Source of the DNA: Myxococcus qinghaiensis
GTDB lineage: Bacteria; Myxococcota; Myxococcia; Myxococcales; Myxococcaceae
Assembly (NCBI RefSeq): GCF_024198215.1
Contig: NZ_JAKCFA010000005.1
Span: forward strand, 434,001 to 498,000
Direction of reading: 5' to 3'
DNA: 64,000 nt
The notes beneath the pieces were generated by a model. The model saw only the letters and a program-made list of their open reading frames with translations. It ran no database searches and was not told where the DNA came from. This document shows, in pieces, positions 52,179-59,154 of the stretch (position 1 is the first letter of the stretch; each line of letters begins with the position of its first letter). The translations under genes were made by a program, and so were the position numbers.

Positions 52179-52835
52179 ATGGATGCTTTCGCCCTGCAAT
52201 CACCTGCCTTGCTGACCCGCCGAGCCCGGTCTCGGGGCTTGACGGGCCATGACGCGGCGGTCCAGCCTGCACCCCCCGTGGAAAGCAGGCCCCTCTCAAC
52301 GCCGACCCTCGACAGCCGCTGGTTCGCGGCGTTCATCCGGGAGCATGAGGCGGCACTGCGCGCCACCGCGCTCCGGCTGTGTGGCAACCCGACGGACGCC
52401 AGGGATCTGGTCCAGGACACCTACGAGCGCGGACTGCTCAACCTGGCCCGCTACCGTCCCGGCACCGACGGGCGCGCGTGGCTCTTCACCATCCTCCACC
52501 ACCTCTTCATCGACCGGTGCCGCTCCAAGGCGCGTGAGCGCCGCTCGGATGTGTCGGCGGAGGAGCTGGAGGAGCGCATCGCCGCGCCGGAGCCTGAGGC
52601 CGCTCCCGCGTGGGCCGCCATTGGCCCGGAGCAGCTTCGCGAGGCCCTGGAGCGCATCCCCCAGGAGTTCGCCATGGTGTACCGCCTCCATGCGCTGGAG
52701 GGGCGCCCCTATACGGAAATCGCGGAGCGCCTGGGCATCCCCAAGGCCACCGTGGGCACGCGCCTCATCCGCGCTCGCCGCAAGCTGAAGGAGCTGTTGA
52801 TGCCCGCTGGCACCGACAAGGTGGAGACGCCATGA
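52179..52835 (+). CDS. ECF-type RNA polymerase sigma factor
   Basis: This encodes 218 aa. After a variable N-terminus (about 1-45) come sigma region 2 (FIREHEAALRATALRLCGNP, ARDLVQDTYERGLLNLARY, DGRAWLFTILHHLFIDRCRS) and region 4 (LREALERIPQEFAMVYRLHA, YTEIAERLGIPKATVGTRL). It directs polymerase to stress promoters. Its TGA overlaps the ATG of the anti-sigma gene (ATGA), the usual sign of a sigma/anti-sigma pair made in fixed ratio. The start ATG at 52179 is preferred over a TTG at 52161. Confidence 0.93.
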   Translation: MDAFALQSPALLTRRARSRGLTGHDAAVQPAPPVESRPLSTPTLDSRWFAAFIREHEAALRATALRLCGNPTDARDLVQDTYERGLLNLARYRPGTDGRAWLFTILHHLFIDRCRSKARERRSDVSAEELEERIAAPEPEAAPAWAAIGPEQLREALERIPQEFAMVYRLHALEGRPYTEIAERLGIPKATVGTRLIRARRKLKELLMPAGTDKVETP

Positions 52836-55822
52836 GTGCTCCAGAGCCCATGGAGGTCCACGACCTGGTGCATGCCTTCGCGGACGGCGAGCTGTCCGGC
52901 GAGGAGGCCGACACGTTCCGCGAGCACCTGGGCACGTGCGAGGCGTGCCAGGCGGAGCTGGACGACATCCTCCAGCTCCAGGCGCTCGGGGGGCAGCTGG
53001 CGCAAGTGGAGGCGAAGTCCGCCGTGCAGGGCGTGGTGACGCCGCCGGCCCAGCGCCAGGCCTCGGAGACCGCGCCCGTGAGGGCCTTCCGTCCCGCGTG
53101 GAGCCGCCGTCGCAACTGGGTGGCCGCCGCGGCGCTGTCCGGCTCGCTGGCCGCCGTCTTCGCGGTGGTGGTGCTGCGCACCCGGAACCCGGGCGGTGAT
53201 GAGACGCAGATGCTCGCCCTGGCGCCCACGCGCTCCCTGGAGGCCCGGCTGAGCTGGGCGGGCGCGAGCGCGCACCGTCCCTACGGCGTGCTGCGCTCCG
53301 GCGACGAGCGGCCCCGGGAGATGGTGCCGCTGCAGGCGCTGGCGAAGCTGGAGGCGGAGGGCGACCTCCAGGGCCTGGCGGTGGGACACCTGCTGCGCGG
53401 CGAGCGCGAGCAGGCGGCGGACTACCTGCAGCGCGCCTCCGCGTCTCCGGACGTGGACAGCGACCGGGCGGTGGTGGCGCTGACGAAGGGCGAGCTGGAG
53501 GCGGCCCTCACCCTGCTGGATGGCGTGCTGGAGAAGCACCCCCGACACCCGCAGGCGCTGTGGAACCGCGCGCTGGTGCTGCGCGAGCTGGGCCTGGACG
53601 CGCTGGCTGCGGAGGCCTTCGACACGGTGGCGCTGCTCGGCGAGCCGGGCTGGTCGGACGAGGCGAAGGAGCGCGCGGCGGTGCTGCGTCGGCAGCTCGA
53701 CGGACGCAAGGGCGCGTGGGACTCCGCGCAGAAGGCCGGCAAGGCGCTGGCCCTGGAGGGCACGCCCTTCCCCGAGGACGTCGCTCGCGCGGTGCCGGGC
53801 ACGGCGCGCAACTGGTTCAACATCGCGGTGTGGTCCGCCCCGTCCGCCGAGCGCGTGAAGGCGCTCCTGCCCCTCGCCCACGTGCTGGATGCGCACTACG
53901 GCGGAGAGACGATGGCGCGCTACGCCGAGCGCGTGGCCGGGCTGGACTTCCAGCGCCGCGCGCCGCTGGCCGCCCGGTTCCGCGAGGTGCTGCTGGGGAC
54001 GTTCGACCGCGCGACGCTGGCGCCGCTCGCGAAGCAGCTGGCCGGCACGGAGCACCAGGACATCCTCCTGGGCGTGCTGCCCCTGGCGGGCGGACTGCCG
54101 GCGCGCCTGGACACGTATGAGCAGGCGGCGAAGTCGCTCGGCGATTCGTGGCTGACGCTCAACGTGGAGCGCGAGCGCGCCCTGGCGGAGTATGCGCGGG
54201 GCGACCTGGCCGGCGCCGAGGCGCGGCTCCTGCGCGCCGTGGCGGCCTGCGGGAGCGCGAAGGCGGACTACCGCTGCGGTCAGCTGGAGCACCTGCTGGC
54301 GCACATCTACAAGGACGAGCACCGGCTGGTGGAGTCGCGCGAGCACGCCCTGGCGGGCCTGCAGTGGGCGCGGCAGTCGCAGGAGTGGAAGCTCCAGGCG
54401 GACCTGCTGCTGGTGCTGGGTGACCTGGCGCGCTTCCGCAACGCCTTCGCCCTGACGCGCGCCTACCTGGGCGAGCAGGCCCTGCGTGACAGGAGCTGCG
54501 CGGCCACCCGGCATGTCCACGAGAGCCTGGCGTCGCTGCATGTCTTCGCGCTCCAGCCGCAAGCGGCGCGCGCGGAGCTCCAGAAGGCGCCGGCCTGCGA
54601 GGTGCCCATCTTCCTCAACGGCGCCTTCGTGCTGGCGGACCTGGCGCGCCTGGACCCGAAGCCCGGGGACGTGGAGCAGGTGCGCGACGGCCTGAAGAAG
54701 CTGGATGCGGCTGGCTGGCTGCGTCCGGGCGAGCGGGTCGTGGCCACGCACATCGAGGGACGCGCCGTCATCGGCTCGGACCGCGAGGCGGGCCGCGTGC
54801 TGCTGCGCCAGGCCATCACCGACGGCACGCGGCTGGGTGCCGGAGACCCGGTGGCGGCGAAGGCCCGCGCCTACAGCTACTCCTCCCTCATCCTGGACGC
54901 GGGCTCCACGGGCGACTGGGCGGGTGCGCTGGCCCTCTTCGCGGAGGAGAGCGGAGTCGCCGCGCCCACCCGCTGCGCCCTGGGCGTGGAGGTGCATGAC
55001 GAGCGCATCCTGGTCGCCGCGCGCGGCCCCGGTGGAGAGCTGCTTGGCCACCAGGACGCGAGCCGACGCTCCCCCGACTTCGACATCACCGCGCTGGTGC
55101 CTCCGGCGATGTCCGCCGCGCTCAAGCCCTGCGAGCACGTGCATGTGTTCGCGCGCTACCCGGTGCATGGCCAGGCGGGCCTGCTGCCGCCGGAGCTGGC
55201 CTGGAGCTACGACACGGGCCGGAAGGCCCAGGCGCCCGCGCTGTCCGCGCCGCGTCCGCTGGTCGTCTATGACGTGGAGGCGCCGGCCGCGCTGAACCTG
55301 CCCCGGCTGCGCAGCTGGGAGCTGTCCGGTGGCCCGTCCCCGCGCCGCGTGGAGCTGACGGGCGCCGCCGCCACGCCGTCGCGACTCCTGGCCGAGCTGG
55401 CCGAGGCCACCGAGGTGGAAATCCACGCGCACGGCCTGGTGAACCTGGGCGTGTCGGACGCCTCGCTGCTGGTGATGGCGCCCGAGGCCGGTGGTCGCTA
55501 CGCGCTCACCGCGGGCGAGGTGCGCAAGCAGAAGCTCAAGGGCGCGCCGGTGGTGCTCCTCGGTGCGTGCCAGGCCGCGCGCTCGGCGCCGTACCTCCAC
55601 TCGCCGTGGAGCCTCCCGGTGGCCTTCGCCGAGGCGGGCGCGCGCGCCGTCATCGCCTCACCCATCGACATCCCGGACGCGGAAGCCGGGCCCTTCTTCG
55701 CGCGGGTCATGGAGCGAATCCGCGCCGGCGCCAGCGCCGCCACCGCGCTCCGAGATGAACGCCTGCGCGAGCTGTCCGCGCGGCCCGACAGCTGGGTGAA
55801 GACGGTCGTCGTCTTCGAGTAG
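52832..55822 (+). CDS. Anti-sigma factor with zinc finger, membrane segment, TPR-like region and CHAT protease domain
   Basis: This encodes 996 aa. The N-terminal ZAS zinc finger has the ligands H-x3-C-x2-C in EHLGTCEACQAE (residues 31-42). A single membrane segment lies at about 95-115. A long helical region with TPR-like repeats (about 140-720) should lie outside the cytoplasm. The C-terminus (about 790-996) is a CHAT caspase-like domain with H867 in EIHAHGLVN and C913 in VLLGACQAA, followed by AFAEAGARAVIASPIDIPD. It is translationally coupled to the ECF sigma gene. I infer that the zinc finger holds the sigma factor at the membrane, the TPRs sense something in the envelope, and the CHAT domain cuts itself or a partner on activation. 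Confidence 0.9.
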   Translation: MSAPEPMEVHDLVHAFADGELSGEEADTFREHLGTCEACQAELDDILQLQALGGQLAQVEAKSAVQGVVTPPAQRQASETAPVRAFRPAWSRRRNWVAAAALSGSLAAVFAVVVLRTRNPGGDETQMLALAPTRSLEARLSWAGASAHRPYGVLRSGDERPREMVPLQALAKLEAEGDLQGLAVGHLLRGEREQAADYLQRASASPDVDSDRAVVALTKGELEAALTLLDGVLEKHPRHPQALWNRALVLRELGLDALAAEAFDTVALLGEPGWSDEAKERAAVLRRQLDGRKGAWDSAQKAGKALALEGTPFPEDVARAVPGTARNWFNIAVWSAPSAERVKALLPLAHVLDAHYGGETMARYAERVAGLDFQRRAPLAARFREVLLGTFDRATLAPLAKQLAGTEHQDILLGVLPLAGGLPARLDTYEQAAKSLGDSWLTLNVERERALAEYARGDLAGAEARLLRAVAACGSAKADYRCGQLEHLLAHIYKDEHRLVESREHALAGLQWARQSQEWKLQADLLLVLGDLARFRNAFALTRAYLGEQALRDRSCAATRHVHESLASLHVFALQPQAARAELQKAPACEVPIFLNGAFVLADLARLDPKPGDVEQVRDGLKKLDAAGWLRPGERVVATHIEGRAVIGSDREAGRVLLRQAITDGTRLGAGDPVAAKARAYSYSSLILDAGSTGDWAGALALFAEESGVAAPTRCALGVEVHDERILVAARGPGGELLGHQDASRRSPDFDITALVPPAMSAALKPCEHVHVFARYPVHGQAGLLPPELAWSYDTGRKAQAPALSAPRPLVVYDVEAPAALNLPRLRSWELSGGPSPRRVELTGAAATPSRLLAELAEATEVEIHAHGLVNLGVSDASLLVMAPEAGGRYALTAGEVRKQKLKGAPVVLLGACQAARSAPYLHSPWSLPVAFAEAGARAVIASPIDIPDAEAGPFFARVMERIRAGASAATALRDERLRELSARPDSWVKTVVVFE

Positions 55823-55927
55823 CCCGGCTCCCCACCGCTTCACCTTCACCGCAGTCGCCGTACAGGCGACCTCGGCTCCCCAGGGCCGTGGACGCTCGAC
55901 GTGTCACTTCACACCGAGGCACACACC

Positions 55928-56530
55928 ATGAAGAACCTCCGCTCCGCGCTGCTCTGCATCCTCTCGCTGTCCACCGCCGCTTGCGGTGGTGACCCCTCCG
56001 AAGTGTTGGCCTCCGAGGACCTGTCGTCCCAGGGCTCCGCCGAGCAGCGCGCGCTCCCCGCGCCTCCGTCGCTCTCCAACTACTGCCCGGGCCTCATCCC
56101 CGGGACGCCGTACGCGATGCCCACCGCGCCCACGCCCCTGTCGAGCATCCCCACCGGCACGCCGCTGTACCCGCACAGCCCCTACCTGCTCAGCGCGCAC
56201 ACCGTCATCGTCACGGACCCGACCAACGCGGGCGCCTTCTACGCGTTCGGCTTCGACGTGCGCGCCCACCGCATCATCTTCTGGGTGTCCGGTACCAACG
56301 CGGAGATTCGCCGGTTCAACACCCAGCTCGCCACGGACATCACCCTGATGGAGACGTCCACGGGCGTGGACATGGGCTTCACGTGGGGCACCAGCGGCCA
56401 GATTGGTGGCCCCCTCATCCCCCTGCCCGGTGTCCACGATGGTGCGTGGAAGGTCGCGTACAACAACTGGTACCAGCTGGACGCGTACCTGGTCAGCCCC
56501 CCCACGGGCCCCCTCGGCGTTGCTCAGTGA
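55928..56530 (+). CDS. Lipoprotein of unknown function
   Basis: This encodes 200 aa. The ATG at 55928 begins a signal peptide with lipobox STAACGGD (about residues 16-23). The mature part is Pro/Ser/Thr-rich to about residue 85, then has a compact hydrophobic region (AHTVIVTDPTNAGAFYAFGF) and ends in a Trp/Tyr-rich segment (WKVAYNNWYQLDAYLVS). I recognise no family. It follows the CHAT anti-sigma gene by 105 nt on the same strand and could be a target or signal of that system. The 3' end overlaps the small convergent gene by 7 nt. Confidence 0.72.
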   Translation: MKNLRSALLCILSLSTAACGGDPSEVLASEDLSSQGSAEQRALPAPPSLSNYCPGLIPGTPYAMPTAPTPLSSIPTGTPLYPHSPYLLSAHTVIVTDPTNAGAFYAFGFDVRAHRIIFWVSGTNAEIRRFNTQLATDITLMETSTGVDMGFTWGTSGQIGGPLIPLPGVHDGAWKVAYNNWYQLDAYLVSPPTGPLGVAQ

Positions 56531-56694
56531 CGCAGCTTCGAAGCGGGAGGCGGTGGATTGAAGGCCAGCACGCCCGCGATGTAGCGCGCCTGGCCTTCGG
56601 TGGTGCAACGCACCTCCTGGATGCGCCCGCCCACCTTCACGCGCACCAGCCAGCCGTCATTGTCGCGAGTCCAAGCAGCCGTTTCCGTCGTCAT
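56524..56694 (-). CDS. 56-aa small protein
   Basis: The ATG at 56694 has GAGGAG 8 nt upstream and opens MTTETAAWTRDNDGWLVRVK, followed by IQEVRCTTEGQARYIAGVL and a Pro-rich tail. The upstream in-frame stretch of the longer frame has no such quality. The good ribosome-binding site and the amphipathic compact sequence support a real gene. I know no family for it. It overlaps the lipoprotein gene tail to tail by 7 nt. Confidence 0.6.
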   Translation of the reverse strand: MTTETAAWTRDNDGWLVRVKVGGRIQEVRCTTEGQARYIAGVLAFNPPPPASKLRH

Positions 56695-56848
56695 GTGCCT
56701 GCTCCTCTCGGGTTGCTTCTCTGACTTCCGGTAGAGCAGCCCGCGTGCCAGCGCCTGGGACGTGCGAATCCAGGCGATTGGGGCCCTGGGATGCAAAGAG
56801 GTGGACAGACGGGCCTGTAGTTCTTTCGGAAGCGGGGGTGGCGGAGCT

Positions 56849-58792
56849 TCAGTGAACGTGCTGGTCCGGCTGGGTGGCGGGCGGGTGGGCGGAGGTGCCA
56901 CTGAGCAGTGGCAGGGCGATGTGGAAGGTGGACCCCTGGCCCACCTGGCTCTCCACCCAGATGCGGCCGCCGTGGCGCTCGACGATGTCGCGGCTGATGT
57001 ACAGGCCCAGGCCCAGGCCGCCGTACGAGCGCGAGGAGACGTTGCGCGCGCGGAAGTAGCGCTCGAAGAGCATCTGCTGCTGGTCCTCGGGGATGCCGAT
57101 GCCCGGGTCCTTCACCGACAGCAGCGCCAGCTCTCCACGCGTCTCCAACGTCACCTGGATGACGCCGCCGTCGGGGCTGTACTTGAACGCGTTCTCGACC
57201 AGGTTGGAGATGACCTGCTCCAGCCGGTACGGGTCCGCGAACACCTGCACGGCGTGCTCGGGGCGCACGTAGCGCAGTTCGTGGCCGGCGCGCTGCGCGT
57301 CCATGGCCTGGAGGACATGCTCCACCAGGCTGTCCATGCGCGTGGCCTGCGGGTGCAGCGCGAGCCGGCCGGCTTCGATGCGCGACGCATCCAGCAAGTC
57401 ATTGATGAGCCCCGTCATCCGCAGGAGGTGCTGACGCGCGTGGCGCAGGGTGGTGAGGTCCACGCTCTCGCCCCGCTCCAGCTTGCGCTCCAGGGTCGCC
57501 AGCCGGAGGCTCAGCGGCGTGAGGGGGGTCTTCAGCTCGTGCGAGGCGATGGACAGGAAGTCGTCGCGTACGCGGATGGCTTGCTGGGCCTCGTGAAACA
57601 TCTTCTCGCGCTCCTCCTCGGCCAGCTTGCGCAGGGTGACGTCCTCCACCAGCACGCCCACGCCCAGCACGTGCCCGTCCGGGGCTCGCACCGGATAGCA
57701 GTTCCCCGCGAGCAGCCGACGGGGGCCCGGCAGGTTCATGGCCTCGGTGTCCACCTCCTGGTCCACCACGGGCTCGCCCGTCTCGAGCACGTGCCGCAGC
57801 ATGAGCTCGACGGGAGGGCCGCCAGCCCCCAGCACCTCGTGGGGATTCTTTCCCAGGTGCTCCGCGGGGGACCTGCCGTTGATGTCCGCCAGCCGCTCGT
57901 TGACGCGCACGTAGCGCAGCCGCGTGTCCAGGAAGCCCAGGCCCACGGGCGCGCTGTCGAAGAGCGTGGTGAGCAGGGCCAGGCTCTCGTCGCGCTCCCG
58001 CTCCACGCGCCGCCGCTGGGAGACGTCCTCGACGATGCCCACGCCGCCCTCGACGACCCCCGCATCGTTGTAGCAGGGCGCGAAGCGCACGTGGACGGGC
58101 GTCACCTTGTGGCCGGTGACGGAGGCGTAGTTGCCCTCGTAGTCCGCGCCCCGGCCCGCGAGCGACTCGCGCACGCAGCGCATCATCTCCTCATCGCGCA
58201 GGGACAGGAGGTTGAGTCCGACGATGATGCGCTTGGTCGACCCGAGGATGGTGACCAGGCGCTCGTTGCAGGCGGTGATGACGGGTGAGGTGTCGTAGTG
58301 GAAGATGCCCAGGGGCGCGTTCTCCACCACCAGTCGGTAGAGGTCATCGCCACGGGCCCGCGTCTCGACGAGCGTCGCCGCCCCTTCGTGGCGAGGGTGC
58401 TCCAGCGGCTCGCGGAGGGTGTCGATGACTTCGTGCAGGCGGCGGAGGCTGATGACGATGCGCTCGTCGTCCCCCTGGCCTGACGTGCCCACGGTGAGCT
58501 CGACGAGGACCTCCGCGCCGTCGCGTCGTTGCGCGAAGACCCGGGTGGGGCGGCCTTCCAGGGCGTCCCTGCGCGATAGCAGGTAGCGCACCAGGCTCTG
58601 GCCTTCATGGTGGCTGATGCGCTCCGGGAAGAGGCGGGAGACGGGCTGGCCCTGGAGGTCCTCGCGCTTCCAGGCGAACAGCCGCTCGGCCGCGCGGTTG
58701 AGGAGGTACACATGTTCGTGCGAGTCGCAGGCGACCATCGGGTCGACGGCGGCATCCAGCCAGGCGCTGAGCTCCTCGTTGGCTCTGGCCAT
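56849..58792 (-). CDS. Multi-PAS sensor histidine kinase
   Basis: This encodes 647 aa. The ATG at 58792 has AGGGGA upstream. Three PAS-type domains are visible: about residues 5-130 (LDAAVDPMVACDSHEHVYLL), 150-270 (LVVENAPLGIFHYDTSPVI) and 275-400 (LLTTLFDSAPVGLGFLDTRL). A coiled linker leads to HisKA with H418 (SIASHELKTPLTPL) and HATPase_c (NLVENAFKYS, DPGIGIPEDQ, GLGLGLYIS). There are no membrane segments and no receiver domain, so it is a cytoplasmic sensor of redox, light or small ligands through PAS. The C-terminal tail is short and Pro/His-rich. Confidence 0.93.
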   Translation of the reverse strand: MARANEELSAWLDAAVDPMVACDSHEHVYLLNRAAERLFAWKREDLQGQPVSRLFPERISHHEGQSLVRYLLSRRDALEGRPTRVFAQRRDGAEVLVELTVGTSGQGDDERIVISLRRLHEVIDTLREPLEHPRHEGAATLVETRARGDDLYRLVVENAPLGIFHYDTSPVITACNERLVTILGSTKRIIVGLNLLSLRDEEMMRCVRESLAGRGADYEGNYASVTGHKVTPVHVRFAPCYNDAGVVEGGVGIVEDVSQRRRVERERDESLALLTTLFDSAPVGLGFLDTRLRYVRVNERLADINGRSPAEHLGKNPHEVLGAGGPPVELMLRHVLETGEPVVDQEVDTEAMNLPGPRRLLAGNCYPVRAPDGHVLGVGVLVEDVTLRKLAEEEREKMFHEAQQAIRVRDDFLSIASHELKTPLTPLSLRLATLERKLERGESVDLTTLRHARQHLLRMTGLINDLLDASRIEAGRLALHPQATRMDSLVEHVLQAMDAQRAGHELRYVRPEHAVQVFADPYRLEQVISNLVENAFKYSPDGGVIQVTLETRGELALLSVKDPGIGIPEDQQQMLFERYFRARNVSSRSYGGLGLGLYISRDIVERHGGRIWVESQVGQGSTFHIALPLLSGTSAHPPATQPDQHVH

Positions 58793-59154
58793 GTGTTCCC
58801 CTGGGGCCCTCGTGGGGCCCGTCCCGCTTCCGTCACGGGTTCCCACGACGTGTCTCCCGCGAGGGATTGCTTTCTCTTTTCCTACAGGTAGCCATCAGAC
58901 GAGGCGGGCGCGCCCAGGACCTGCCCGGGAAGCACACGCCCGGCATGTCCGTGTGCCGGGCGGCCGTCGGACGGGTGAAGGAGCTCGACGTGCGATGGCG
59001 GCCGGAGTGCGACGGCGAGAACTCGACGGCGGCCAACGTGTGACGGCGGCTGGCGTGCGACGGCGGCTGACGTGTGACGGCGGCTGACGTGTGACGACAG
59101 CCGCTGTGCGACTGCGGCTGACGTGACTGCGACGGCGGCCGACGTGCGTGAATC
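58793..59154. other. 362-nt spacer containing a 17-bp tandem repeat
   Basis: It lies between the M1 peptidase stop and the PAS kinase start, both on the minus strand, and should hold the kinase promoter at its left end. The centre and right are the repeat array listed next. I see no gene. Confidence 0.55.
58991..59144. repeat. Degenerate 17-bp tandem repeat array
   Basis: Units close to TGTGACGGCGGCTGACG occur at 58991, 59008, 59039, 59056, 59073, 59090 (variant), 59107 and 59124 (with insert). Three consecutive units (59039-59089) differ at only two positions. The 17-bp length would shift a reading frame each turn, so it is non-coding repeat DNA. Confidence 0.8.
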
